Positions 22,687 through 31,976 of a stretch of DNA of 37,816 nt are shown here, one piece after another (within the stretch, counting starts at the first letter, position 1; the number at the start of each line of letters is the position of its first letter). Below the pieces are notes generated by a model. It was not told where the DNA came from. It made no database searches and saw only the letters and a list, made by a program, of their open reading frames with translations. Origin of the DNA: Lachnospiraceae bacterium (GTDB lineage Bacteria > Bacillota > Clostridia > Lachnospirales > Lachnospiraceae); the NCBI GenBank assembly GCA_910574865.1, contig CAJTDN010000024.1, forward strand, positions 1 to 37,816, given 5' to 3'. A program made the translations under genes and the position numbers.

Positions 22687-22797
22687 AGGAGGATAGCCGG
22701 AATCGAGCCGCCCAAAACGCAGGGCGGTTTTGTTGTCCGGCTTTTGTATGCCTATGAACCAACACTAACCACAAAGCGATTCCGGCTAAATTAAAGT
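22687..22797 (+). promoter_or_regulatory. Alternative-pairing RNA leader of maff2
   Basis: TAGCCGGAATCG (22694-22705) pairs perfectly with CGATTCCGGCTA (22777-22788). Part of the same 5' arm (AGCCGGA, 22695-22701) can instead pair with TCCGGCT (22736-22742), which is followed by TTTG. A third hairpin, AGCCGCCC/GGGCGGTT (22706-22713/22722-22729), lies inside both. AGGAGG (22687-22692) stands one base before the outer stem, while maff2 has no ribosome site close to its ATG. Folding the outer stem would place AGGAGG about 10 nt from that ATG. Confidence 0.6.
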
Positions 22798-23013
22798 ATG
22801 GAATTTTTCAACAGCGCAATCGACGTTTTGCAGACCCTCGTTATCGCACTCGGAGCCGGCCTTGGAATCTGGGGCGTCATCAACCTGCTGGAAGGTTACG
22901 GCAATGACAACCCTGGGGCCAAGAGCCAGGGCATGAAACAGCTTATGGCGGGCGGCGGCGTTGCCCTGATCGGCATGGTGCTTGTACCCCTGCTCTCCGG
23001 TCTGTTCGGCTAA
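22798..23013 (+). CDS. Maff2-family small membrane protein (VirB2-like position)
   Basis: A 71-aa protein with two hydrophobic helices (residues about 9-30, LQTLVIALGAGLGIWGVINLL, and 49-70, LMAGGGVALIGMVLVPLLSGLF) separated by a short polar loop. This is the Maff2 family found in Clostridial conjugative elements. Its position before virB6, prgI and virB4 matches that of VirB2-type pilin/channel subunits. That role is inferred, not proven. There is no ordinary ribosome site just upstream, but an AGGAGG lies across the structured leader. A stable hairpin follows the gene. Confidence 0.88.
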   Translation: MEFFNSAIDVLQTLVIALGAGLGIWGVINLLEGYGNDNPGAKSQGMKQLMAGGGVALIGMVLVPLLSGLFG

Positions 23014-23041
23014 TCCCCGCACCAGAAACACCCATACCTTT

Positions 23042-23067
23042 GCCCCTCCCGCAGACGCGGGAGGGGC
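23042..23067 (+). promoter_or_regulatory. Strong intercistronic hairpin between maff2 and virB6-like gene
   Basis: GCCCCTCCCGC (23042-23052) pairs perfectly with GCGGGAGGGGC (23057-23067) around a 4-nt loop. No T-tract follows; the ribosome site of the next gene (AAGGAGG) starts three bases later. Such hairpins protect an upstream mRNA end, which would suit high expression of the small subunit. Confidence 0.7.
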
Positions 23068-23086
23068 GGAAAGGAGGTAGCACCGT

Positions 23087-23956
23087 ATGGATTTTCTGCT
23101 GGATGCAATCACCACCTGGCTGAAAGAAATGCTGGTGGGCGGCATTATGAGCAACCTTTCCAGTATGTTTGATTCGGTCAACAACCAGGTGGCGGACATA
23201 TCGGGGCAGATCGGGCAGACGCCCCAGGGCTGGAACGCGGGTATTTTCAGCATGGTACAAAGCCTTTCGGAAACGGTCATTCTCCCCATAGCAGGCGTGA
23301 TCCTGGCCTTTGTGATGACGCTGGAGCTGATTCAGATCATCACCGACAAGAACAACTTCCACGATATTGAAACCGCTGTGTTTTTCAAGTGGATTTTCAA
23401 GACCGCCTGTGCCATCCTCATTGTCACCAACACCTGGAATATCGTGATGGGCGTATTTGATGTGGCCCAGGGCATCGTGGCCCAGGCTTCCGGCATCATC
23501 GGCGCGGACGCTTCCATCGACATTTCCTCCGCGATGGCGGATTTGGAGCCAAGGCTCATGGAGATGGATTTGGGGCCGCTGTTCGGGCTGTGGTTCCAGT
23601 CCCTGCTTATCGGCCTTACCATGTGGGCGCTGACCATCTGTATTTTTATCGTCATTTATGGCCGTATGCTGGAAATATATCTCGTCACCTCGGTCGCGCC
23701 GGTCCCGATGGCCGCTATGATGGGCAGGGAATGGGGCGGCATGGGGCAGAATTACCTGCGTTCCCTGATGGCGTTAGGCTTTCAGGCGTTCCTCATCATG
23801 GTCTGCGTGGCAATCTACGCGGTCCTGGTGCAGAACATCGCCACCGACGAGGATACGATTGCCGCCATCTGGTCCTGTGTGGGATATACAGTCCTGCTCT
23901 GCCTGACCCTCTTTAAGAGCGGCAGCATGGCAAAGGCAATCTTCCAGGCCCACTGA
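23087..23956 (+). CDS. VirB6/TrbL-like channel protein (CD1112 family)
   Basis: A 289-aa multi-spanning membrane protein. After a short amphipathic N-terminus there are hydrophobic segments at roughly residues 66-86, 100-125, 162-200 (WFQSLLIGLTMWALTICIFIVIYG), 225-250 (ALGFQAFLIMVCVAIYAVLV) and 260-280. The central loop with EIYLVTSVAPVPMAAMMGREW is characteristic of the CD1112/TrbL-type family. It forms part of the inner-membrane channel of the conjugation machine. AAAGGAGG 8 nt upstream supports the start. It is followed by prgI after 18 bp. Confidence 0.9.
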   Translation: MDFLLDAITTWLKEMLVGGIMSNLSSMFDSVNNQVADISGQIGQTPQGWNAGIFSMVQSLSETVILPIAGVILAFVMTLELIQIITDKNNFHDIETAVFFKWIFKTACAILIVTNTWNIVMGVFDVAQGIVAQASGIIGADASIDISSAMADLEPRLMEMDLGPLFGLWFQSLLIGLTMWALTICIFIVIYGRMLEIYLVTSVAPVPMAAMMGREWGGMGQNYLRSLMALGFQAFLIMVCVAIYAVLVQNIATDEDTIAAIWSCVGYTVLLCLTLFKSGSMAKAIFQAH

Positions 23957-23974
23957 CGAAAGGAGTGTGCAAAA

Positions 23975-24460
23975 ATGGCTTATGTACCAGTACCCAAAGA
24001 CTTAACGAAGGTCAAGACAAAGGTGGCCTTCAACCTCACCAAGCGGCAGTTAGTCTGCTTTGGCAGCGGGGCGCTGATTGGCATACCGCTTTTCTTTCTG
24101 ATTCGGGGGCCAGCCGGGAACAGCGCCGCCGCCCTGTGCATGATGCTTGTCATGCTGCCCTTTTTCCTGCTGGCGATGTACGAGAAGAACGGCCAGCCGC
24201 TGGAAAAGATCATCGGCAACATGATCCGGGTATCCTTTCTCCGGCCCCGGCAGCGCCCCTACCAGACCAACAACTTCTATGCCGTATTGGAGCGGCAGGA
24301 CAAACTCGACAAGGAGGTGTATGACATTGTTTACGGCAAAGAAAAACCGGACAAACGGCAGAGCGCCGGAGGGCGAAGGGCCAATGCCGGTGAAAAAGAA
24401 GCTCTCCCGCGCGGATCGGAAGCAGATCGAAGCCGCCATTTCCCGCGCCAGCCGCACTGA
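23975..24460 (+). CDS. PrgI-family (VirB3-like) conjugation membrane protein
   Basis: The product starts MAYVPVPKDLTKVKTKVAFNLTK, the PrgI signature. It has two hydrophobic helices (residues about 28-46 and 50-70), then LEKIIGNMIRVSFLRP and QRPYQTNNFYAVLERQ. PrgI is the small membrane partner of VirB4 in gram-positive T4SSs. The last 45 or so residues are translated from DNA that also encodes the start of virB4 in another frame (140-bp overlap) and have a low-complexity, basic character. The functional protein probably ends its conserved part near residue 115. AAAGGAG upstream supports the start. Confidence 0.88.
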   Translation: MAYVPVPKDLTKVKTKVAFNLTKRQLVCFGSGALIGIPLFFLIRGPAGNSAAALCMMLVMLPFFLLAMYEKNGQPLEKIIGNMIRVSFLRPRQRPYQTNNFYAVLERQDKLDKEVYDIVYGKEKPDKRQSAGGRRANAGEKEALPRGSEADRSRHFPRQPH

Positions 24461-26538
24461 CCAGAAGGGGATTTCCGCGCAGGACAGCATCCCCTATGAA
24501 CGGATGTGGCCGGACGGCATCTGCCGCGTGACCGGCTGCTACTATACCAAGACCATTCAGTTTCAGGACATCAATTACCAGCTGTCCCAAAACGAGGATA
24601 AGACCGCCATCTTCGAGGGCTGGTGCGATTTCCTCAACTACTTTGACAGCTCCATCCGGTTCCAGCTGTCCTTCCTCAACCTGGCCGCGTCCCAGGAAAC
24701 CTTTGCCCGGTCCATCACCATCCCGCCCCAGGGGGACGATTTTGACAATATCCGCGGCGAGTACACCCAGATGCTGCAAAACCAGCTGGCAAAGGGGAAC
24801 AACGGCCTGATTAAGACAAAATACCTGACCTTCGGCATTGACGCGGACAGCATCCGGGCGGCAAAGCCCCGGCTGGAACGGATTGAAACCGACCTGCTCA
24901 ACAACTTCAAGAGGCTGGGCGTAGTGGCGGAGCCGCTGGACGGGCGGGCGCGGCTGTCCCAGCTGCATGGCGTATTCCACATGGATGAACAGGTTCCCTT
25001 TTCCTTTTCGTGGGACTGGCTGGCCCCCTCCGGCCTTTCCACCAAGGACTTCATCGCCCCCACTTCCTTTGAGTTCCGCACCGGCAGGCAGTTCCGCATG
25101 GGGAAAAAGTACGGCGCGGTCAGCTTTGTGCAGATTCTCGCGCCGGAATTGAACGACCGGATGCTGGCGGACTTTCTGGATATGGAAAGCTCCCTGATTG
25201 TCAGCCTCCATGTGCAGTCCTTAGACCAGGTAAAGGCCATCAAGACAGTCAAACGCAAAATCACCGACCTGGACCGGGCCAAGATCGAGGAACAGAAAAA
25301 GGCGGTCCGGTCAGGGTACGATATGGACATCATTCCCAGCGACCTGGCTACCTACGGAAACGAGGCCAAAAAGCTGCTACAGGATTTACAGAGCCGCAAC
25401 GAGCGGATGTTCCTTGTGACCTTTCTGGTGCTGAATACGGCGGACACCGCCAGACAGCTGGGCAACAACGTGTTTCAGGCGTCCAGCATCGCGCAGAAGT
25501 ACAACTGCCAGCTGGCAAGGCTGGACTTCCAGCAGGAGGAGGGGCTGATGAGCTGCCTGCCTTTGGGACAAAACCAGGTGGAAATCCAGCGGGGGCTGAC
25601 CACTTCCAGCACCGCCATCTTTATCCCCTTTACCACCCAGGAGCTTTTCCAGAACGGGAAAGAGGCGCTGTACTACGGCATCAACGCCCTGTCCAACAAC
25701 CTTATCATGGTGGACCGCAAGAAGCTGAAAAACCCCAACGGCCTGATTTTAGGCACTCCCGGCTCCGGCAAGTCCTTTTCCGCCAAGCGGGAAATCGCCA
25801 ACTGTTTTCTGCTCACCACCGATGACATCATCGTGTGCGACCCGGAATCGGAGTACGCGCCCCTTGTGGAGCGGCTGCATGGGCAGGTTATTAAGATTTC
25901 GCCCACCTCCGGGGACTACATTAACCCGATGGACCTAAACCTGGACTACTCGGATGATGAAAGCCCGCTGTCTTTGAAATCCGATTTCATTCTGTCGCTG
26001 TGCGAGCTGATCGTGGGCGGCAAGGAGGGCTTGCAGCCAGTCCAGAAAACCATCATCGACCGTTGTGTACGGCTGGTCTACCATGATTACCTGAACGACC
26101 CCAGGCCGGAAAATATGCCGGTATTGGAGGATTTATACAACCTTCTGCTGACCCAGGAGGAAAAAGAAGCGCAGTACATCGCTACGGCGCTGGAAATCTA
26201 TGTTTCCGGCTCCCTGAATGTGTTCAACCACCGGACCAATGTAAACATCGACAACCGCATTGTCTGCTATGACATCAAGGAGTTAGGCAAGCAGCTGAAA
26301 AAAATCGGTATGCTGGTGGTGCAGGACCAGGTGTGGAACCGCGTCACCATCAACCGCGCCGCCCACAAGTCCACCCGTTACTACATTGACGAGATGCACC
26401 TGCTGCTCAAAGAGGACCAGACCGCCGCCTATACCATTGAAATCTGGAAACGGTTTCGGAAGTGGGGCGGGATTCCCACCGGCATCACCCAGAACATCAA
26501 GGACCTGCTTGCCAGCCGGGAGATCGAGAACATCTTTG
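24321..26538 (+). CDS. virB4: VirB4-type conjugation ATPase (CD1110 family), 5' exon
   Basis: The first 739 codons of the T4SS energising ATPase. The start at 24321 has AGGAGG close by and lies inside the end of prgI. Visible are the N-terminal VirB4 domain (IPYERMWPDGICRVTGCYYTK, SQNEDKTAIFEGWCDFLNYF), a P-loop GTPGSGKS at residues 478-485, the segment VCDPESEY after it, the Walker B-type YYIDEMHLL, and the conserved IPTGITQNIKDLLASREIENIF. Directly after IF plus one base the reading frame is broken by a group II intron. Without splicing, the frame ends five codons later at GATR. Confidence 0.93.
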
Positions 26539-27285
26539 GTGCGACACGTTGACACACAACCACCATCCTATGAAGCCAAAACTTCATGGGCAAATGTCCA
26601 CATGGTGATAAAAGTGTCGGGCCTACTGTAACGGCGGGCAACAACTAATCATCCGAAGGGTGGAATGAAGGGGTAACGTCCTGAAACGCCCTCCCTGATA
26701 CTTCGACTGGCGTTGACTGTAATGGTCAGGGTCGGCAGCTCGGTAAAGTCGGCGGAAGTTTGTCGTAACAGCGTGTGAAAGCACGGCTGACGAAAGCGCG
26801 GCAGAGGTGCCGTGTGCAGATGACACGCCGGGGGTCTATAAAATACCTATGGTGAGAATGTCTACGACGGACTGACGAAAACCGCGAATGTACGGGTCTA
26901 AATGTTTACCGTATAGAAATGTACGGACGCTTAAATGCGGGTTAGTGCGGTAAAGTAAGAATCAAAAATATAAAATACCGTGGCGTGTTACAGGCACGTC
27001 CCAGCTAACAGGACTATAGCGGACACCTAAGGGTATATATGAACAGATAGGATGATTGGAACGTGGAAAGGTACAGAAGTTGCTCATTTGCGACGTGCGG
27101 TCGAATCATATAAGCCGCTTTATCTGTGCTGAAAAGCGAAGCTCGAACCTATGATAGCCCAACGAAAAAGGCGGGCCGGAGGGATGGGCTTTAGTCGGAT
27201 AGAAAAAGTCAATGTTATTCAATCGTATAAGGATTACGAGTATGACCAAAAGGGACACTTTCCCGCGAAAGGAGAGTGATGCCTT

Positions 27286-29172
27286 ATGACCAAAGAGAAC
27301 AAGAAAAAGCTGTTAAGTGAAGAAAGTCTGCGCCATAACGAGTATTACGGAATGCAGGACGTTTTTGATAAACTGTATGCACAAAGCAAAAATGGTGAAG
27401 TATTTGAGGACTTGATGCCCAAAATTCTGAGCCGTGAAAATATTCTTTTGGCATACCGCAACATTAAAGCGAACACAGGAAGTAAAACGGAAGGAACAGA
27501 CGGTCTTACAATCGGGGACATCGGGCGATTGCCGCCTGATGAAGTAGTCACAAAAGTTCGGTTTATTGTAGAAGGCAGTAAACACGGCTACCGCCCCAAA
27601 TCTGTACGGCGCAAAGAAATCCCAAAGCCCTATGATCCAACCAAAACACGGCCTTTAGGGATACCGTGTATCTGGGACAGGTTAATTCAGCAGTGCGTAA
27701 AGCAAATTATGGAGCCAATATGCGAAGCGAAGTTCAGCAGTAACAGCTATGGGTTCCGTCCGAATCATTCTGTGGAAAATGCAATCGCAAGAAGTTACCA
27801 GTTACTTCAAATCGCCAATCTGCATTATGTGATTGAGTTTGATATTAAGGGCTTCTTTGACAATGTGGACCACAGCAAACTGATACGGCAAATATGGGCA
27901 ATGGGAATACACGACAAACATCTTATATACGTCCTACGGAAAATGCTGGCAGCTCCTATCAAATTGGAAAACGGAGTGCAAATCGTTCCTGACAAGGGGA
28001 CGCCACAAGGTGGAATTATTTCACCTCTGTTAGCAAATATCGTGTTGAATGAGCTGGACCACTGGATTGAAAGCCAGTGGCAGTATAGCCCTCTGTGTAC
28101 TCGATGCAGTCGTCCCAACAACGGATACCGGACGGCGAAGAAAACAGGGCTAAAAGAGATGTTTATTGTGCGATACGCTGATGATTTCCGGATATTCTGC
28201 CGAACCAAGAAAGCCGCTGAACGAACAAAAATTGCAGTTACACAATGGCTTGCAGAGCGGCTGAAATTGGAAGTCTCGCAGGAGAAAACGAGAATTGTCA
28301 ATGTCAAGCGTCATTATTCTAACTTCTTGGGTTTCAAAATGAAGGTACATCCCAAGGGAGAGAAGCAGGTTGTTATGTCATATATCGCGGATAAGAATCT
28401 GTTGCACAAACGCCGAAAACTGGTAGAGCAGGCCAAGCACATTGCAAAGCCGCGCAAGAGCTACGGAGAGGCCGGAGAAATCCAACTATACAACAGTATG
28501 GTGACGGGAATGCAGAATTACTATCAGATTGCAACTCATGTCAACTTGGACTGCTCCAAACTGAACCGCGCTGTTATGGTGGTTCTGACAAACAGATTGA
28601 GTACGCGGAGGGGAAATCGGCTGTCAAGGTCGGGAAGAAAACTGACCGACTTTGAACGGAAACGGTATGGCAAATCGAAAATGCTGCGCTATGTGGCAGG
28701 AACGAATGAGCCTATCTATCCTATCGGATACACACAGCACAAAAATCCTTTGTTCAGAAAGCGCGAATGGAATATTTACACGCCAGAGGGACGAGAGGGA
28801 CTGCACGATAATCTTCGTATCAATGTTCCCCTCATGCTTGCGCTGATGCGACAGCCTTTATACAACAGGAGCGCCGAATATGCGGACAACCGCATTTCGC
28901 ACTTCTCCGCACAATGGGGAAGATGTGCTGTGACAGGTCAGGAGTTTACGAATGCGTCGGAAATTCATTGCCACCACATACTGCCGCGCAGTCAGGGCGG
29001 TGATGATTCGTATGAGAATCTGGTGCTGGTATCTGAATCAGTACATAGGCTCATACACGCCACACAGAAGGATACAATCGCAAAATACCTGCGTATCCTG
29101 AATCTTGATAAAGAGCAGCTTAAAAAGCTGAACAAATTCCGAGAAAAAGCAGAATTATTCCCAGTGACTTAA
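27286..29172 (+). CDS. ltrA: Group II intron reverse transcriptase/maturase with HNH endonuclease
   Basis: A 628-aa multifunctional protein. Reverse-transcriptase blocks include KSVRRKEIPKP, RPLGIPCIWDRLIQQ, SYGFRPNHS, VIEFDIKGFFDNVDH, GTPQGGIISPLLANI and the catalytic YADD at residues 297-300. A cysteine pair (CTRCSR) occurs in an insertion before YADD. The maturase/domain X region follows (LYNSMVTGMQNYY). The C-terminal HNH endonuclease has CAVTG, then HCHHILPRSQGG and ENLVLV. All three activities appear intact: splicing assistance, target cleavage and target-primed reverse transcription. GGAG 9-10 nt upstream supports the start. Confidence 0.95.
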   Translation: MTKENKKKLLSEESLRHNEYYGMQDVFDKLYAQSKNGEVFEDLMPKILSRENILLAYRNIKANTGSKTEGTDGLTIGDIGRLPPDEVVTKVRFIVEGSKHGYRPKSVRRKEIPKPYDPTKTRPLGIPCIWDRLIQQCVKQIMEPICEAKFSSNSYGFRPNHSVENAIARSYQLLQIANLHYVIEFDIKGFFDNVDHSKLIRQIWAMGIHDKHLIYVLRKMLAAPIKLENGVQIVPDKGTPQGGIISPLLANIVLNELDHWIESQWQYSPLCTRCSRPNNGYRTAKKTGLKEMFIVRYADDFRIFCRTKKAAERTKIAVTQWLAERLKLEVSQEKTRIVNVKRHYSNFLGFKMKVHPKGEKQVVMSYIADKNLLHKRRKLVEQAKHIAKPRKSYGEAGEIQLYNSMVTGMQNYYQIATHVNLDCSKLNRAVMVVLTNRLSTRRGNRLSRSGRKLTDFERKRYGKSKMLRYVAGTNEPIYPIGYTQHKNPLFRKREWNIYTPEGREGLHDNLRINVPLMLALMRQPLYNRSAEYADNRISHFSAQWGRCAVTGQEFTNASEIHCHHILPRSQGGDDSYENLVLVSESVHRLIHATQKDTIAKYLRILNLDKEQLKKLNKFREKAELFPVT

Positions 29173-29249
29173 CCAATATTTTCACCCAATACAGCTAACA
29201 AAATATCTATGGTTTGATTGAATAAACAGCGTACATTTTCTAACCGATG

Positions 29250-29334
29250 GAACGCCGTGTGCGGTGAAAGTCGCACGCACGGCGTGGGGTGGGGGAAAAG
29301 CCTGAGATTGTATCAGGGGCTTACCTATCACCAT
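29250..29334 (+). ncRNA. Group II intron domains V and VI
   Basis: The segment ACGCCGTG...CACGGCGT encloses GCGGTGAAAGTCGC, the highly conserved catalytic domain V core. Downstream, CCTGA-7 nt-TCAGG and the run ACCTATCACCAT form the domain VI region, which should contain the branch-point adenosine, and the intron's 3' end. Confidence 0.85.
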
Positions 29335-29573
29335 AGAACTCGGACTTTGTGTATATGCTCAACCAGGCAAGCGGGGACCGGCAGATTCTGGCAAGGCAGC
29401 TGGGCATCTCCCCGCACCAGCTGTCCTATGTGACCCACTCCGGCGAGGGCGAAGGGCTGCTGTTCTACGGCAACATCATCCTGCCCTTTATTGACCGGTT
29501 TCCCAAGGATACCGAGCTATACCGCATAATGACCACGAAATTACAGGAATTAAAGGAGGGAAAGCAATCATGA
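29335..29573 (+). CDS. virB4: VirB4-type conjugation ATPase, 3' exon
   Basis: The remaining 79 or so codons of virB4 follow the intron: SDFVYMLNQASGDRQILARQ, then LGISPHQLSYVTHSGEGEGLL, YGNIILPFIDRFP and ELYRIMTTK. This is the normal C-terminal end of the CD1110 family. Exons together give 2457 nt, 819 codons including stop, with no frameshift. The stop codon overlaps the ATG of the next gene. Confidence 0.93.
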
Positions 29574-29941
29574 CTGCACAGAAAATCAAACACAATCCCC
29601 GGCTGTTTTTGCAGCGGGCGATGGAGATTCAGCGCCGCCAGCTGCTTCTGGCGATGGCGGACGCGGTAAGCGAGTGCCGTACTGCGGAGAGCATGGCGGC
29701 AGAACTGAACCGTGACGGGGAAACGGGCCTGCTCCGCCTTGCGGAAATCTGGTGCTGCCTCTCCCCCGGCACCGGCGGCAGGGTTTTGGAGGGCCGGGGC
29801 GCGGAGCTTCTGGCCGATGTGCTGGCACAGGTCTATGCCTGCCTGGTCCTCCGCCCCCTGCACACCCCGGCTGGCATGGCCCTCTATGTGGAGCTGCTCT
29901 ATATGATGGAGGCGCTGATGCTGGGGGAATGGTTTGAATAA
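29570..29941 (+). CDS. ICE protein of unknown function, 123 aa
   Basis: It starts ATGA over the virB4 stop, with AAAGGAGGG upstream. The protein is helical and soluble (FLQRAMEIQRRQLLLAMADAV, GRGAELLADVLAQVYACLVL, YVELLYMMEALMLGEWFE) with no signal peptide. I do not recognise a named family. Its fixed place between virB4 and the CHAP-domain gene, with overlaps at both ends, implies coupled translation and a role near the transfer channel. Confidence 0.75.
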   Translation: MTAQKIKHNPRLFLQRAMEIQRRQLLLAMADAVSECRTAESMAAELNRDGETGLLRLAEIWCCLSPGTGGRVLEGRGAELLADVLAQVYACLVLRPLHTPAGMALYVELLYMMEALMLGEWFE

Positions 29942-31694
29942 GGAGCCGCGCCTGCGCTTCACCGAGGAGGAACGGACCGACCTGGCGCTGGAAAAGCCGA
30001 TCCGCCGCGCGGAGAAAGCGGCTGTCCGGGCAGACAAGGCGCAGGCCAGGATACCCAAAAAGAAGGTCCGGCAGACCGTTATGGACCCCGATACCGGAAA
30101 GAAAACAACGAAACTGACCTTTGAGGAACAGGCAAAGCCGCCCTCCAAGCTGTCCCATGCGGTACGGGGCGCTCCGGCCAATGCGCTGCTTGCCGGGGTG
30201 CATAAGGAAATCCGCAAGTCCGAACAGGACAATGTGGGCGTGGAGGGGGCGCACAAGACCGAGCAGGCTGTTGAAGTCAGCGCGCGGCTGGTGCGGGAGG
30301 GATACCGCAGCCATAAACTGAAACCCTACCGCGAAGCGGCAAAGGCGGAGCAAAAGCTGGAAAAAGCAAACATCAACGCTCTGTACCAAAAGTCCCTGGC
30401 GGAGAATCCCCAGCTTGCCAGTAATCCCCTTTCCCGCTGGCAGCAAAAGCAGGCCATCAAAAAGGAATATGCCGCCGCCAAGCGCGCCGGGCAAACGGCT
30501 GGGCATACGGCCCAGGCCGCAGGCCATACCACCAAAACCGCGCACAAGACCGGCAAGGCGGCAAAGTCTGTCAAAGAAAAAGCGGAACAGGCAGGCCGCT
30601 TTGTCATGCGGCACAAGAAGGGATTCCTGATTGCACTGGCGCTGTTTCTGCTGGTCTGCCTGCTGATGAATACCCTGTCCTCCTGCTCCATGCTGGCCCA
30701 GAGTATCGGCTCGGCGGTGTCCGGTTCCACCTATCCCTCCAATGACGAGGATATGCTGGGGACCGAAGCGGACTATGCGGCAAAGGAGGCGGAACTGCAA
30801 GCCGAACTGGACAACATGGAGAGCCTGCACCCAGGCTATGACGAGTACCGGTACAATCTGGACCCTATCGGCCACAATCCCCATGAGCTGGCGGCTTATT
30901 TAAGCGCCCTGCTCCATGAGTACACGCCCCAGAGCGCGGCGGCACAGTTACAGCGGGTCTTTGACCTCCAATATGTCCTGACACTGACCGAGGAGGTGGA
31001 AATCCGCTACCGCACCGAAACCAGCACCGACCCGGAAACCGGGGAAACGACCAGCGAGGAAGTCCCCTATGAATACTACATCCTCCATGTGGAGCTTGTG
31101 AACACCCAGATTTCCGCTCTTGCGCCGGAACTGCTCACCCCGGATGAATATGAGATGTACCAGGTCTATATCGCCACCAGGGGCAACAAGCCGCTGCTGT
31201 TTGGCGGCGGTTCCCCGGATATGGGAAATTCCGAGGATTTGAGCGGCGTGGAGTTTATAAACGGGACCCGCCCCGGCAATCCGGGACTGGTGGATCTGGC
31301 GAAGCGTCAGGTGGGAAACGTGGGCGGCTATCCGTATTGGAGCTGGTACGGCTTTAACAGCCGGGTGGAATGGTGCGCCTGCTTCGTGAGCTGGTGCTAT
31401 AACCAGGCCGGGAAAAGCGAACCGCGCTTTGCTGGCTGCCAGTCCCAGGGCGTACCCTGGTTCCAGTCGCATGGACAATGGGGCGGGCGCGGATATGCCA
31501 ATATCGCCCCCGGCGACGCCATTTTCTTTGACTGGGATTTGGACGGTTCCGCCGACCATGTCGGCATTGTGATCGGCACAGACGGGAGCCGGGTCTATAC
31601 GGTGGAGGGCAATTCCGGCGACGCCTGCAAAATCAAAAGCTATGATCTGAATTACCAGTGCATCAAGGGCTACGGCCTGATGAACTGGAACTAA
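29934..31694 (+). CDS. CD1108-family membrane-anchored CHAP-domain peptidoglycan hydrolase
   Basis: A 586-aa protein: a long basic cytoplasmic region rich in Ala/Lys/Glu (1-225), one membrane helix (about 230-247), an extracellular helical/linker region, and a C-terminal CHAP (NlpC/P60-like) domain. Likely catalytic residues are Cys481 in EWCACFVSW and His542 in ADHVGIVIG, with Glu558/Asn560 in VEGNSGD. It should cut peptidoglycan locally so that the T4SS can cross the wall (VirB1-like). The TTG start overlaps the previous gene by 8 bp. Confidence 0.92.
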   Translation: MNKEPRLRFTEEERTDLALEKPIRRAEKAAVRADKAQARIPKKKVRQTVMDPDTGKKTTKLTFEEQAKPPSKLSHAVRGAPANALLAGVHKEIRKSEQDNVGVEGAHKTEQAVEVSARLVREGYRSHKLKPYREAAKAEQKLEKANINALYQKSLAENPQLASNPLSRWQQKQAIKKEYAAAKRAGQTAGHTAQAAGHTTKTAHKTGKAAKSVKEKAEQAGRFVMRHKKGFLIALALFLLVCLLMNTLSSCSMLAQSIGSAVSGSTYPSNDEDMLGTEADYAAKEAELQAELDNMESLHPGYDEYRYNLDPIGHNPHELAAYLSALLHEYTPQSAAAQLQRVFDLQYVLTLTEEVEIRYRTETSTDPETGETTSEEVPYEYYILHVELVNTQISALAPELLTPDEYEMYQVYIATRGNKPLLFGGGSPDMGNSEDLSGVEFINGTRPGNPGLVDLAKRQVGNVGGYPYWSWYGFNSRVEWCACFVSWCYNQAGKSEPRFAGCQSQGVPWFQSHGQWGGRGYANIAPGDAIFFDWDLDGSADHVGIVIGTDGSRVYTVEGNSGDACKIKSYDLNYQCIKGYGLMNWN

Positions 31695-31718
31695 ACCATG
31701 TGGGAAGGAGTGTTACAG

Positions 31719-31976
31719 ATGGCAACGAACAAAATCGACCGGATTGACCGGGAGATCGCAAAGACCCGTGAAAAGCTGGCGGAATACCAGAACCGGCTGC
31801 GGGAATTGGAGGCGCAGAAAACCGAGGCGGAGAACCTGCAAATCGTCCAGCTGGTGCGGGCGGTCCGCATGACCCCGCAGGAACTGAACGCGCTGCTGTC
31901 CAGCGGCGGGATTCCCGGCGTGGGAACGCCTGCACCCGATATCCAGGAAAAGGAGGAAAATCACGATGAAATCTAA
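31719..31976 (+). CDS. DUF4315 family protein
   Basis: An 85-aa protein that is mostly one coiled coil (residues about 3-38, IDRIDREIAKTREKLAEYQNR onward), followed by LVRAVRMTPQELNALL and a short acidic tail. This is the DUF4315 pattern found next to DUF4366 in Clostridial ICEs. GGAAGGAG upstream fixes ATG 31719. It overlaps the next gene by 11 bp. The function is unknown; it is probably an accessory of the conjugation complex. Confidence 0.85.
   Translation: MATNKIDRIDREIAKTREKLAEYQNRLRELEAQKTEAENLQIVQLVRAVRMTPQELNALLSSGGIPGVGTPAPDIQEKEENHDEI

Larger units (their letters stand above)
26539..29334 (+). mobile_element. Group II intron inserted in virB4
   Basis: A 2796-bp retroelement. The 5' end GTGCGAC matches the GUGYG consensus and the 3' end finishes in AT (AY). 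A domain V hairpin lies at about 29250-29288 and a domain VI-like hairpin (CCTGA/TCAGG, 29301-29317) follows it. The ribozyme domains I-III occupy about 26539-27250 and the encoded protein 27286-29172. Removing exactly 26539-29334 joins TTTG to AGAACTCGGAC and restores F-E-N-S-D-F, the normal VirB4 sequence. The lower GC content than flanking ICE genes suggests independent arrival. Confidence 0.95.

Noticed and set aside
22605-22757. Possible 50-codon small gene between virD4 and maff2
   Set aside because: The frame is open behind an AAGGAG site but begins at ATC; the only ATG in frame (22680) has no ribosome site. The alternative RNA structures explain the conserved-looking sequence better, though a non-canonical small gene cannot be excluded.
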